64,000 nt of DNA from Tatumella saanichensis (GCF_000439375.1 NZ_ATMI01000019.1:1-64000); one strand, 5' to 3'. Shown: positions 50,968 through 59,556, counted from the first letter of the stretch. Numbers and translations: made by a program. The notes: generated from the sequence alone by a model not told the origin.

Positions 50968-51471
50968 ATGTTAGATTATCGCTTTCCTACAGCACTGCAG
51001 ATGGTCCTTAGTGTTGCTATGGCAGAGCAACAGGGAAAACGCTCGACCAGTGCTATTCTCGCTCAGGGCCTGGAATCGAACCCCAGTCTAATTCGTAAGC
51101 TGATGGTTCCCCTGACCCGTGATGGTATCATTGCCACCACCCTCGGCCGTACCGGTTCGATCCACTTGGCGCGTCCGCCACAGGAAATCAGCCTGCGGGA
51201 TATCTACCTGTCGGTCACCGATGAAAAGAAACTGCTTAACTCGCGACCGGATGTTAAAAAGCCTTGTTGCGTGGTCAGCGCCAATGTCTGCTGGTATTTT
51301 AAATCCTTGGCAGAAGAGGCGGAGCAGGCGTCGCTGAACGTGTTAGCCAAGCGTTCTGTCGCCGATGCCTTGCTGGAAATTACTGGCCGGGCGGCGACCC
51401 ATGAGACAGCGTCGGATAGGGGTGCTGCAGCCGAAATCTCATGTCCTGAGTCCCAGTCCGATAGCGCCTAA
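50968..51471 (+). CDS. Rrf2-family transcriptional regulator
   Basis: The 167-residue protein has an N-terminal winged helix (about 1-75: QMVLSVAMAEQQGKRSTSAILA, NPSLIRKLMVPLTRDGII, GRTGSIHLARPP). A cysteine cluster of three (Cys100, Cys101, Cys108 in KPCCVVSANVC) falls where IscR and NsrR carry Fe-S ligands, although the spacing differs from both. The last 25 residues are polar and look disordered. It could sense thiols, metals or a cluster. I cannot name it further. Confidence 0.8.
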   Translation: MLDYRFPTALQMVLSVAMAEQQGKRSTSAILAQGLESNPSLIRKLMVPLTRDGIIATTLGRTGSIHLARPPQEISLRDIYLSVTDEKKLLNSRPDVKKPCCVVSANVCWYFKSLAEEAEQASLNVLAKRSVADALLEITGRAATHETASDRGAAAEISCPESQSDSA

Positions 51472-51547
51472 ACGCTTCTCCTGTGCAGCCTAACAGCTGC
51501 CTGAGTCATCTTTCCCAACGCATAGGAATATCCCTGACATCTGTACG

Positions 51548-51607
51548 GCATTTAATGCAACTATAATGTTTGCATTTTATCGATATCAGGCGCATCATTA
51601 AATGCAA
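51548..51607. promoter_or_regulatory. Promoter with repeated ATGCAA elements
   Basis: TATAAT at 51562-51567 is a perfect -10. ATGCAA (51555-51560) and TTGCAT (51570-51575) flank it as an inverted repeat, and ATGCAA recurs at 51602-51607. The first copy is also part of the palindrome GCATTTAATGC (51548-51558). This looks like an operator for the gene at 51646. No good -35 is visible, which suits an activator-dependent promoter. Confidence 0.55.
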
Positions 51608-51645
51608 CTGCAACAGATACTATTTCTTTTCAGACGGAGAGACAG

Positions 51646-52005
51646 ATGAACAGTGCATTTTTTAACGACCTGATCGGCTGGATCGACAGCCATATTGAAA
51701 ACCGCCTTAACCTCGACTTGGTCGCCGAGCGTGCTGGCTATTCTAAATGGCACCTGCAACGGATGTTCAAAGAGCATACCGGTTACGCACTTGGGGAGTA
51801 CATCCGCAAGAAAAAACTGGAGAAGTCAGCGGCACGGTTAACCACCTCTAATGAGCCTATTTTAAGTGTCGCCATTTCCATGGGCTTTGATTCTCAGCAA
51901 TCGTTCAATCGTAGCTTCAAACGTGAGTTTGGTATGGCCCCTGGAACTTGGCGTCGTTCCGGAGGCGAGCACGCCTCACACACTGCTTCACACACTTTGC
52001 ATTGA
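51646..52005 (+). CDS. MarA/SoxS/Rob-type AraC activator
   Basis: The 119-residue protein is almost only a double-HTH DNA-binding domain. HTH1 includes LDLVAERAGYSKWHLQRMFKEHTGY (about 25-49) and HTH2 includes PILSVAISMGFDSQQSFNRSFKREFG (about 70-95). YSKWHLQRMFK is the hallmark shared with MarA and Rob. It has no effector domain, so activity is probably set by abundance, as with SoxS, MarA and RamA. A His/Ser-rich 15-residue tail is unusual. I do not equate it with one named member. GGAGAG lies eight bases before the ATG. Confidence 0.85.
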   Translation: MNSAFFNDLIGWIDSHIENRLNLDLVAERAGYSKWHLQRMFKEHTGYALGEYIRKKKLEKSAARLTTSNEPILSVAISMGFDSQQSFNRSFKREFGMAPGTWRRSGGEHASHTASHTLH

Positions 52006-52123
52006 TCCTGTACTCCTGTCTGAGAAACGTCTAACAGCCGGATAGAGGACGGTAGCTAAGACGCCACACCAGGGCATAACGCCTGCCGCCATCCCCGTCA
52101 TTATAATTTGCAGTATGACCCTC

Positions 52124-52150
52124 TGCGCCCTCACCAGGGCGCTTTTTTTT
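52124..52150 (+). terminator. Terminator after the AraC-type gene
   Basis: GCGCCC and GGGCGC pair around TCACCA and are followed by eight Ts. It separates the activator gene from the RNase gene. Confidence 0.85.
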
Positions 52151-52239
52151 ATCTGCTAACATCCTCTGTAGCAGTTTCACACGCTGCCAGCGCCACAGAA
52201 ATCAGGTATAGTAAGGCCCTAAAAATTAGGGAAATCACT

Positions 52240-52719
52240 ATGTCGAAAAAACTGTGGGGCGCATTAATTATTGCCCTGATTGCCAGTTGGTTGGGCCTAA
52301 AGCCGGGCCAGCACCCTATCGCCCATCATAATGAGTCGGCCTCTCAGACGGTTTCCACACCACGGCAGACGGCAGATGGCAGTGATATTGCTGCGCTGAC
52401 AAATCCACAAAAGGTGGCGGCGTGGATCCATCAGAATCACCGTTTACCCGATTATTACATCCGTAAAAGTGACGCCCGCCGTGACGGCTGGGAACCCTCG
52501 CGTTCTAACCTTTGTGATGTGTTGCCTGGCAGGGCGATTGGCGGCGATCACTTCTCTAACCGGGAAGGGCGCTTACCGGATGCCAACGGTAGACGTTGGT
52601 TTGAAGCCGATGTTAATTACCGTTGCGGGCATCGCAACGCTGACCGTCTACTCTATTCCTCTGACGGCTTGGTGTTTCTAACCACTGACCACTACCGCAC
52701 TTTTACCCGGATCCCATGA
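52240..52719 (+). CDS. Barnase-family secreted or anchored ribonuclease
   Basis: The 159-residue protein has an N-terminal hydrophobic segment (KLWGALIIALIASWLGL, about 4-20) and a polar spacer, then a microbial RNase N1/barnase domain of about 105 residues. The core holds GWEPSRSNLCDVLPGRAIGG, HFSNREGRLPD, FEADVNYRCGHRNADR and TTDHYRTF. The general base Glu (in FEAD), Arg (in NADR) and His (in DHY) needed for barnase catalysis are all present. The start at 52240 gives the export signal. It overlaps the next gene (ATGA), a barstar-type inhibitor. Confidence 0.9.
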   Translation: MSKKLWGALIIALIASWLGLKPGQHPIAHHNESASQTVSTPRQTADGSDIAALTNPQKVAAWIHQNHRLPDYYIRKSDARRDGWEPSRSNLCDVLPGRAIGGDHFSNREGRLPDANGRRWFEADVNYRCGHRNADRLLYSSDGLVFLTTDHYRTFTRIP

Positions 52720-52994
52720 TGCTGACGATACGTTTTGACTTTCATCGGCTTCACAGCCGTCAGGATTTTTATCACCACTTGGTTAAACACAGCCACTGCG
52801 ACACTGTGTTCGGCGATAACCTTGATGCGCTCTGGGACTGGTTAACAGGGGGCATGCCGTTACCGGCAACCTTTGAGTTGCAGGGGCTGAAGGAGATCAG
52901 AGAGCCACTGCGGCCAGTACTGGCTGTTATCGAACAGGCTGCCAGCGAACTGGACGGCTTACTGACCTTGCAAGATATGGAAAAGCCGGACTGA
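52716..52994 (+). CDS. Barstar-family RNase inhibitor
   Basis: The 92-residue protein fits the barstar family: an N-terminal beta strand (MLTIRFDFHRLHS), a helix with DFYHHLVKHSHC, the conserved FGDNLDALWDWLTGGMPLP stretch (about 32-50), whose acidic face fills the RNase active site in barstar, and a long helix near the C-terminus. It overlaps the RNase stop by four bases, so enzyme and inhibitor are translationally coupled. The inhibitor would protect the cytoplasm from RNase that is not yet exported. Confidence 0.9.
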   Translation: MMLTIRFDFHRLHSRQDFYHHLVKHSHCDTVFGDNLDALWDWLTGGMPLPATFELQGLKEIREPLRPVLAVIEQAASELDGLLTLQDMEKPD

Positions 52995-53042
52995 TCAACC
53001 AATGTCCCAGCTGGGTATCAGAACTCAAGTATACTGAGCTGA

Positions 53043-54302
53043 TTACTTTCTGCGCCAGCGACCCGGAAGTTTAGGCTGGCGGTGTTTGTTGATCGGAGGC
53101 ATCTGCCGAGAAGATGTCTGACCAATCACCACCACGCGGCGGCTAAGCATAATGTGGCAGAGGCTGCCACCAATCATTCCCCAGAAGGCCGCACCGATCC
53201 CCCCAATTGACACACCGGAGGCGGTGATCAAGAAAGTGACCATGGCGGTATCTCGCTGTTCGGGACGTTCAAGACAGCGGTGCAGGCTGCCCGCCAGCGT
53301 CGCCAGCAGGGCCAGACCGGCAACGGTGTGGATAAATACCGGTGGCAGGGCACTGAATAGCACCGCAATCGCCGAACCGAATGCCCCAGTAACCAGATAA
53401 AATAGGCCGGCGATGGCGGCTGCCATCCAACGTTTATCACGGTTGGAATGCACATCCTCACCCATACAAATAGCGGCGGTGATGGCAGCGATACAGATAG
53501 AGAAACCGCCAAACGGTGATAATAGTAAAGCGACCAGTCCGGTAGTGGTGGTCACCGGTGAAACTGGCACCGAATATCCATGAGCGTTAAGTGTGGCAAT
53601 CCCTGGGGCATTCTGTGAGGCCATACTCACCAAAAAGTAAGGTAGCCCGACCCCCAGTAATAACGGTAGATCAAATGATGGCAGGATAAATTCTGGGGCT
53701 GACCATTGCCAACTGACCTGGTCCAGTGAAGTTTTTCCCTGTGCAATGACCACTAAGATCCCTGCCAGTAAGGTCATAAATACCGCATAACGTGGCTGCC
53801 AGCGGCGCGCCAGCAAAAAGGCCAAACACATGGTCAAACAGAGTGGCAGGTTTTGTTTCAATCCATCGAAGGCCTGTAAGCCGAAATGCAGCAGGATCCC
53901 AGCCAGCATCGCTGAGGCGATAGCAGCCGGAATATGACGCATTAGACGTGAAAAAAGCCCAGTGACGCCGCAAATCACAATCAGCAAATTAGTAAAAATA
54001 AACAAACCGACGGTTTGCGATAAGCTGGCACCGGATAAACTGGTGGCCAACATGGCCGCTCCGGGGGTTGACCAGGCGGTTAGTATCGGCATCCGATAGC
54101 GTAGCGATAGGGCGAAAGAGGTTAGCCCCATGCCAATGCCCAACACCCCCAACCAGCTACCGGTCAAGGCAGTACTGGCGCCGGCGGCACGTGCTGCTTG
54201 GAAAATAATGGCAGCAGAACTAGCGTATCCCACAAGCACGGCCACAGCGCCGGAAATAATCATCGGCAGGGTGATTTGCGAGATATCTTCGCGTAACGAC
54301 AT
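53043..54302 (-). CDS. ydcO: BenE-family membrane transporter YdcO
   Basis: The 419-residue protein has about twelve membrane helices and matches E. coli YdcO in AVLVGYASSAAIIFQAA, MPILTAWSTPGAAML, LFLVSMASQNAPGIA-like PYFLVSMASQNAPGIATLN and SPFGGFSICIAAITAAIC. BenE proteins are named for benzoate transport, but the substrate of YdcO is not known. The 30-residue basic C-terminal tail is extra. The start at 54302 has CGGAG upstream. It is divergent from sutR, as in E. coli ydcO-ydcN. Confidence 0.88.
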   Translation of the reverse strand: MSLREDISQITLPMIISGAVAVLVGYASSAAIIFQAARAAGASTALTGSWLGVLGIGMGLTSFALSLRYRMPILTAWSTPGAAMLATSLSGASLSQTVGLFIFTNLLIVICGVTGLFSRLMRHIPAAIASAMLAGILLHFGLQAFDGLKQNLPLCLTMCLAFLLARRWQPRYAVFMTLLAGILVVIAQGKTSLDQVSWQWSAPEFILPSFDLPLLLGVGLPYFLVSMASQNAPGIATLNAHGYSVPVSPVTTTTGLVALLLSPFGGFSICIAAITAAICMGEDVHSNRDKRWMAAAIAGLFYLVTGAFGSAIAVLFSALPPVFIHTVAGLALLATLAGSLHRCLERPEQRDTAMVTFLITASGVSIGGIGAAFWGMIGGSLCHIMLSRRVVVIGQTSSRQMPPINKHRQPKLPGRWRRK

Positions 54303-54397
54303 GGGGGGAAAACTCCGAGAAGCGGGCTGACGCTCAACATAGCACCGTGCGTTATAGCGCACAAGTGCTACACTGGCGGTAATAACAGGGAGGTACT

Positions 54398-54952
54398 ATG
54401 CAAACTGTTGATTATTTTGTCGCGACAGCACTGAAAAATTTGCGCCGCCAGCGACAACTCAGCCTGGCACAATGTGCCGCCTTGACCGGGGTCAGTAAAG
54501 CTATGCTCGGTCAGATAGAACGTAACGAATCAGGTCCGACGGTTGCCACTCTATGGAAAATCGCAGATGGGCTGCAAGTGCCTTTCTCATGGTTTATTCA
54601 ACCACCACCCTCAAACTCGACAACGCTACCTCAGGGAGCTGAGGGTGGGGGGATCACTGTCCGCAGTCTGTTGCCCTATGATACCGACTTGGCTATGGAT
54701 ACCCTGTTGATCACCTTGGCTCCTGGGGCGGTTAGTCACGAGTCATGTCATGCGGCGGGCGCGATAGAGCAAGTGATTGTGGTCAGCGGCCGTCTGGTTT
54801 TGTCGCTGGAGGAGACTGACTATGCACTCGCCAGTGGCGAAGCGAAGCGCTTCGCTGCCGACATTTGCCACCGTTATCATAATCCTCTGCAAGTGCCCGT
54901 CAGTTTTCATAGTTTGATCCACTATCCACTATCCACGGCCAGTGGCGGGTGA
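54398..54952 (+). CDS. sutR: HTH-cupin regulator SutR (YdcN)
   Basis: The 184-residue protein has an XRE-type HTH (about 8-65, SLAQCAALTGVSKAMLGQIERNESGPTVATLWKIADGLQVPFS) and a C-terminal cupin (about 105-180, ending VSFHSLIHYPLS). The HTH and the ending are nearly identical to E. coli YdcN, renamed SutR for its role in sulfur utilisation genes. GGGAGG is seven bases before the ATG. It shares a 95-base divergent control region with ydcO. Confidence 0.9.
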   Translation: MQTVDYFVATALKNLRRQRQLSLAQCAALTGVSKAMLGQIERNESGPTVATLWKIADGLQVPFSWFIQPPPSNSTTLPQGAEGGGITVRSLLPYDTDLAMDTLLITLAPGAVSHESCHAAGAIEQVIVVSGRLVLSLEETDYALASGEAKRFAADICHRYHNPLQVPVSFHSLIHYPLSTASGG

Positions 54953-55046
54953 TAAACGCAGTAATCCGCATTTCCGGTGACATCCGTTTGCCAAGAAACG
55001 CGTATTTTAAGCTGTCAAACCAGACAGTTAATTGAAGGAGAACACC

Positions 55047-55097
55047 ATGGTTGCACGTCATCTGCCCATTGGGATCAGGAGCGTTCACGGATGCTAA
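55047..55097 (+). CDS. Possible 16-codon leader ORF
   Basis: ATG at 55047 has a near-ideal ribosome site (AAGGAG, seven bases upstream) and opens a 16-codon frame, MVARHLPIGIRSVHGC, ending TAA at 55095. It overlaps the start of the AbrB-type gene (ATG at 55091) by seven bases in another frame. The main gene has a weaker AGGAG ten bases from its start. Translation of the short frame may feed ribosomes into the transporter gene. It could also be chance. Confidence 0.4.
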   Translation: MVARHLPIGIRSVHGC

Positions 55098-56149
55098 ACC
55101 TGCCTGCCGCTGCCCCGCGCTTACTGGCCCGTTGGCTGCTGTTACTGGTCTGCTCAATCGGCTTGGTAACATTCTTCGAGTTGCTCCGCCTTCCCGCCGC
55201 CCTGCTACTGGGGCCGATGTTCGCTGCGATCTTGTTCTCCTCTACCGGGCATCCGGTGACACTGTCACGTATATCTCAGCAATTAGCCCAGGCGGTGGTA
55301 GGGATGATGATTGCACGAGCTATGCCTGCACAGGTATTCACTGCTATGGCCCATAACTGGCTGCTGTTTCTATTGAGTGTTTTCAGCGTGATTGCGGCTA
55401 GCACGCTCCTCGGTGGAATGTTGGCTAAATTGAAGATCCTGCCTGGCAGTACCGCCCTGTGGGGATCTTCGCCAGGAGCCGCGACGGTAATGACCCTCAT
55501 GGCCGGTGACTTTGGCGCAGATACACGACTGGTCGCCTTTATGCAATATCTGCGGGTACTGATGGTCGCGCTGCTGGCGACACTGGTCAGTCATGTGTTT
55601 GCCGCGGGCAGCGGCCAGTCATCACCACCACTGGTGCTGTTCCCAGCCTTGCAGGTTCCTCATTTTTTACTGACGGTGCTGGTGATAGTCCTCTGCTTTC
55701 TGTTGGCGGGGAAAATCCGATTACCGGCAGGGCCGATGCTGCTGAGTATGATTGCCGGATGTCTGCTGCAGAATTTCGCGGGGATGAAAATTGAACTGCC
55801 ACTGTGGTTTCTAGCGATTGCCTATACGCTGATTGGTTGGAGCATTGGCTTGCGTTTTAGTGGTGAGATCCTGCGCTATGCGTTACATGCGCTACCGGGG
55901 GTACTGCTGTCGGTGTGTGCCCTGTTACTGATTTGTTGTGGGTTTGCCTGGATGCTGGTGCATTTTGCCGGTATTGATCCCCTGACGGCCTATCTGGCGA
56001 CCAGTCCTGGCGGCGCCGATTCGGTGGCGATTATTGCGTCATCTAGCCATGTGGATCAGCCGTTTGTGATGTCGATGCAGACCGGCCGTTTTATAGTGGT
56101 GTTAATTATGGGGCCAGCATTGGCCCGTTGGATGGTACGGTGGCTATGA
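55091..56149 (+). CDS. AbrB-family (DUF-type ammonia monooxygenase-like) membrane protein
   Basis: The 352-residue protein has about ten to eleven membrane helices in two internally similar halves. It has the family landmarks LPAALLLGPMFAAILF, GSTALWGSSPGAATVMTLMAGDFGADTRLVAFMQYLRV and, in the second half, TAYLATSPGGADSVAIIASSS. E. coli AbrB (YbgN) is a related 348-residue protein, described as affecting aidB expression; its transport role is unproven. The start at 55091 follows CAGGAG; the frame is open upstream but lacks a better site there. Confidence 0.82.
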   Translation: MLNLPAAAPRLLARWLLLLVCSIGLVTFFELLRLPAALLLGPMFAAILFSSTGHPVTLSRISQQLAQAVVGMMIARAMPAQVFTAMAHNWLLFLLSVFSVIAASTLLGGMLAKLKILPGSTALWGSSPGAATVMTLMAGDFGADTRLVAFMQYLRVLMVALLATLVSHVFAAGSGQSSPPLVLFPALQVPHFLLTVLVIVLCFLLAGKIRLPAGPMLLSMIAGCLLQNFAGMKIELPLWFLAIAYTLIGWSIGLRFSGEILRYALHALPGVLLSVCALLLICCGFAWMLVHFAGIDPLTAYLATSPGGADSVAIIASSSHVDQPFVMSMQTGRFIVVLIMGPALARWMVRWL

Positions 56150-56154
56150 CACCC

Positions 56155-56180
56155 AAAAGACCCGCCTAGGCGGGTCTTTT
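56155..56180. terminator. Bidirectional terminator
   Basis: AAAAGACCCGCC and GGCGGGTCTTTT form a perfect stem around TA. It lies between the ends of the AbrB-type gene and pqqU and can serve both. Confidence 0.92.
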
Positions 56181-56187
56181 TACACCA

Positions 56188-58317
56188 TTACTGGAAGGCG
56201 TAGCTAACGTTCAGTCCAACACCGTAGTTACGGCCTGGTGCCGATTCATAGTAGCGTCCGTTACTTTCGTTAACGATCACTGAGCCGACATATTTGCGGT
56301 TAAACAGATTATCGACTCGGCCAGACAGATCAACGGTCCAGTTCTCAACCAGCCATTTACATCCGGTGTTCAGAGAGGTTAGCGTGTAGGCTGGCGCACT
56401 GACGGTATTGGCATCATTGGCCTCGATATTACTCATATAACGGATATCGCCGCCCGCGTACCAACCTGCTCCTGGTGCATACTCCAGGCCTGCGTAAGCC
56501 ATACTGCGGGCAATTCCCGGAATACGGTTACCGTTACAGTCACCGGAGGTACAGGCATTGCTGCGGTAACGGGCATCCAGCAGAGTCCAAGAGGTGTTTA
56601 ACTGCCAGTTTTCTCCCAGTTGCTGCTCAAAGCCTAGTTCCAGACCACGGCGACGGGTTTCCCCAGCGTTTTTGAAGGTGGCTCGGCCATCGGTGCTGTC
56701 GGCAGAAACGATCTCATTACGGGTATCGGTCTGGAAAACAGCGGCATTTAACAGGCCATAGCCGATGCGCTTTTTGGTGCCCCACTCAATGGTCTTATTG
56801 GTGGACGGTTTTAGGCCCAAGTTCAGACCGGCTTGTCCATCAGGACGGTAGGAAAGTTCGGTAATGGTTGGTGTTTCAAAACCTTTCCCAGCAGACAAAT
56901 AGGTATTCCAACTATCATCAATGGCGTACTTCAAGGAGGCCGCAGGTAACCATTGGTGATAGCGTTTGCTGCCGCTGTCATCACCATCAGACAGATAATG
57001 ATCTTCCGAATCGAAATTGATGGTACTTAAGCGAACCCCTGCATCTAGAGACCAGCGCTCGGACAACTGCCAAGCCGTCTGCAGATAAGGATCTAGGTTC
57101 CACATCAGGTTATGTTCATTACGGCGTAAAGCACCTTTCTCGCCGGTCACAATGCCGGAAGAGCCGTAATAAAAGTTCTGATAGCCCTGACGGTCTTCGG
57201 TCATGGTTTCATAGTCAAGACCAACGGTGGCACTTACTGGCAGGGTAAACAGCGTATCCCGGTGTGTCCAGCGGGTATCAACCCCCTGATAATGACGGGT
57301 AAGGTCAATAACTCCGTACTTATTCTTATTAGATTGCGCTTTGTAAGGGATGGATTGATACTGGGTCATCTCCCGGATACCCGCATAAGCCATCACACTC
57401 AGGTCATCGTTAGGGCTCATCGAACGCTCATAGTGCAGACCGGCCTGGGTCTGGTCGACGGTCTTACGGGCATTATACAGTGACACGTTAGACGCCACCT
57501 GTTTTGGATCATCCCGCCACTGTTGCTCGGTCAACCCACCAGGGTCATTGGCTTGGATATGGGTACTGTTTACCAGCAGGGTAAGGGTGCTCTGGTCATC
57601 AATACGCACGCCGAGACGGGCATTGGCTAGATTTTTTTGGGCACTGCTGTGGTCGCGGTAACCGTGGGTGGTAAAACGAGACACCGAGGCGTTGTAGTCT
57701 ACATCCCCCGCATGGGTCCCGTCACCGGTAGAGCCGCTGGCCTGCAGGCTATTACGCCAGCTGCCATAACTGCCATACCAGGTGCCAGCCGACAGGGTAT
57801 CGGGTTGCTGGCCTTTTTTGGTGACCACATTAATCACCCCGCCAGAGCTGTTACCGTAGAGGGCTGAAAACGGACCGCGCAGGATGTCCACATGGTCGAT
57901 AGAGCCGATATCGATATTGGAGGTCTGGCCCTGGCCGTCCGGCATAGTGGAAGGGATACCGTCCACATAGATACGAATGCCGCGTACGCCAAAGGTCGAG
58001 CGAGAGCCAAAGCCACGGATAGATAGTTGTAAGTCCTGTGCGTAGTTTTGACGATTGAGGATCTGTAATCCTGGCACCCCTGACAGTCCCTCTGACAAAT
58101 TGACTTGAGGCTGCGCGCGGCGCATATCTTCACCATACACCACGCTGACGGCCGCCGGGGTATCCAGTTCATTTAAACCGTGGCTGGCAGGGGCCGCGGA
58201 GACAATCATGGTAGGAGATTTATCGGTATTGGGTGCTGTCGCGGCCAGACCGGCTGCCGGGAGAAAAACCGGTAGCATGAGTGAGGCTTTTAGCTGTGTG
58301 TGTGTTCTTTTTTTCAT
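56188..58317 (-). CDS. pqqU: TonB-dependent PQQ receptor PqqU (YncD)
   Basis: PqqU imports pyrroloquinoline quinone across the outer membrane. The 709-residue protein has a signal peptide (about 1-26), a TonB-box-like TMIVSAAP, a plug domain (about 50-160: LSEGLSGVPGLQILNRQNYAQDLQLSIRGFGSRS) and a 22-strand barrel. Shared with E. coli YncD are DPGGLTEQQWR, FETPTITELSYRPDGQAGLNLGLKPS and the end, YVGSVIVNESNGRYYES, then GRNYGVGLNVSYAFQ. E. coli YncD is the known PQQ receptor. Here it sits 2.4 kb from pqqA, which strengthens the call. Confidence 0.93.
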   Translation of the reverse strand: MKKRTHTQLKASLMLPVFLPAAGLAATAPNTDKSPTMIVSAAPASHGLNELDTPAAVSVVYGEDMRRAQPQVNLSEGLSGVPGLQILNRQNYAQDLQLSIRGFGSRSTFGVRGIRIYVDGIPSTMPDGQGQTSNIDIGSIDHVDILRGPFSALYGNSSGGVINVVTKKGQQPDTLSAGTWYGSYGSWRNSLQASGSTGDGTHAGDVDYNASVSRFTTHGYRDHSSAQKNLANARLGVRIDDQSTLTLLVNSTHIQANDPGGLTEQQWRDDPKQVASNVSLYNARKTVDQTQAGLHYERSMSPNDDLSVMAYAGIREMTQYQSIPYKAQSNKNKYGVIDLTRHYQGVDTRWTHRDTLFTLPVSATVGLDYETMTEDRQGYQNFYYGSSGIVTGEKGALRRNEHNLMWNLDPYLQTAWQLSERWSLDAGVRLSTINFDSEDHYLSDGDDSGSKRYHQWLPAASLKYAIDDSWNTYLSAGKGFETPTITELSYRPDGQAGLNLGLKPSTNKTIEWGTKKRIGYGLLNAAVFQTDTRNEIVSADSTDGRATFKNAGETRRRGLELGFEQQLGENWQLNTSWTLLDARYRSNACTSGDCNGNRIPGIARSMAYAGLEYAPGAGWYAGGDIRYMSNIEANDANTVSAPAYTLTSLNTGCKWLVENWTVDLSGRVDNLFNRKYVGSVIVNESNGRYYESAPGRNYGVGLNVSYAFQ

Positions 58318-58438
58318 CAGTAGTGAAAGCTCTCAATGAGTTAATACGCAGCAGCAATAAATACATTCTGCAGAAAGGTGAGAATGCTACCTCTTTTTTT
58401 CGTGCTTGTTAAAATGTAATCGTTTTATTTTACTGTTA

Positions 58439-58457
58439 AATGATATTAATCATTATT
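58439..58457. promoter_or_regulatory. Candidate Fur-like box upstream of pqqU
   Basis: AATGATATTAATCATTATT matches the Fur consensus at about 14 of 19 positions and has ATGAT/ATCAT dyad arms. It lies about 125 bases before pqqU in the AT-rich 305-base divergent region 58318-58622, which otherwise shows no gene. TonB receptor genes are often Fur-controlled, but PQQ carries no iron, so the match may be chance. Confidence 0.35.
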
Positions 58458-58622
58458 TTATAAATCATAAGCTAATCTTCGGTTGCTTGAGCTCTGTAAC
58501 AGAAAAGCGGATCCCTTTGTGCTCAGGACGCTTATAGTTAATGAAATACAGCAAAATTATTGGCCGCCGTGCCGGATATCTATAGCAGTGCGGCACAACA
58601 TCAGTGACTAATGGAGGAACAG

Positions 58623-59495
58623 ATGAGTCAACAACCTAAAGTTGCGGTACTCGGCCTGGGTGCCATGGGACATGCCTTTGCCGCCAACCTGTTAAAAAAT
58701 GGATTCAGTGTCCACGGCTGGAACCGTAGCCCAGAAAAAGGGGAAGATCTTAAAAAAGACGGTCTGGTGCTGGCGACATCTGTGGCGGATGCGGTTAGCG
58801 AAGCCGATGTGATTATCACTATGCTACCGGACAGTGATACTACCCACGATGTCCTCAGTCAGGCTCTGGATTCGGTGAAAAAAGACGCTACCCTTTGCCA
58901 GATGGGCACTCTCGGTCTGGAAGGTATCGAAAAACTGCATCACTATATTTCAGAAAAACGACCGGACATTCTGTTTCTTGATGCACCGGTTTCAGGTACC
59001 AAGGCTCCGGCTGAGAAAGCGCAGATCACTGTACTGGCCAGCGGTGATCGTCAAGGTGCTCAAGCCGCCGAGCAAGTGTTCTCTGCGATCAGTAAAGCCA
59101 CCCTGTGGCAGGGGGATGTGGGTGCTGGGTCGAAAATGAAACTGGTCGTCAACAGTTGGCTGATTGGTCTGATGCAAAGCTTGGCTGAAAGTGAACGGCT
59201 GGCTGAAGCACTTGGATTCGAACCAGACCAGCTATGGCAAGCCTTGGAGGGAGGTCCTTTGGCGGCCCCTTACGCCAAAGTCAAACTGGAGATGATCAAA
59301 AGCGGTGACTTTACGCCACAAATGCAGCTGATCTGGGCGCTGAAAGATGCGAAACTGGCCGTTGAAGCCGGTAATAAGCAACAACTACCAGCGCTGACTA
59401 ACATTACAGAACTTTGGCAACAGGCAGTGGATGACGGACTGGGGCACCAGGACCTATCGGTGATTAGCCAATACCTCGCCTCCCGCGGCAAATAA
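58623..59495 (+). CDS. NAD(P)-dependent beta-hydroxyacid dehydrogenase family protein
   Basis: The 290-residue protein has an N-terminal Rossmann domain (VAVLGLGAMGHAFAANLLKNGF, about 7-28), the substrate signature DAPVSGTKAPAEKAQITVLASG (about 121-142), and the catalytic Lys block GAGSKMKLVVNSWLIG (about 167-182) of 3-hydroxyisobutyrate/glyoxylate reductase-type enzymes. The substrate is unknown. GGAGG lies just before the Met at 58623. It is divergent from pqqU and 61 bases before the dipeptidase gene, so those two may share a transcript. Confidence 0.85.
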   Translation: MSQQPKVAVLGLGAMGHAFAANLLKNGFSVHGWNRSPEKGEDLKKDGLVLATSVADAVSEADVIITMLPDSDTTHDVLSQALDSVKKDATLCQMGTLGLEGIEKLHHYISEKRPDILFLDAPVSGTKAPAEKAQITVLASGDRQGAQAAEQVFSAISKATLWQGDVGAGSKMKLVVNSWLIGLMQSLAESERLAEALGFEPDQLWQALEGGPLAAPYAKVKLEMIKSGDFTPQMQLIWALKDAKLAVEAGNKQQLPALTNITELWQQAVDDGLGHQDLSVISQYLASRGK

Positions 59496-59556
59496 GCTGT
59501 CAGCCAGGGCAGTGCCTGTCCTAGCCGGTTGCCGAGCCGAAACACAGAGTTTGCTA

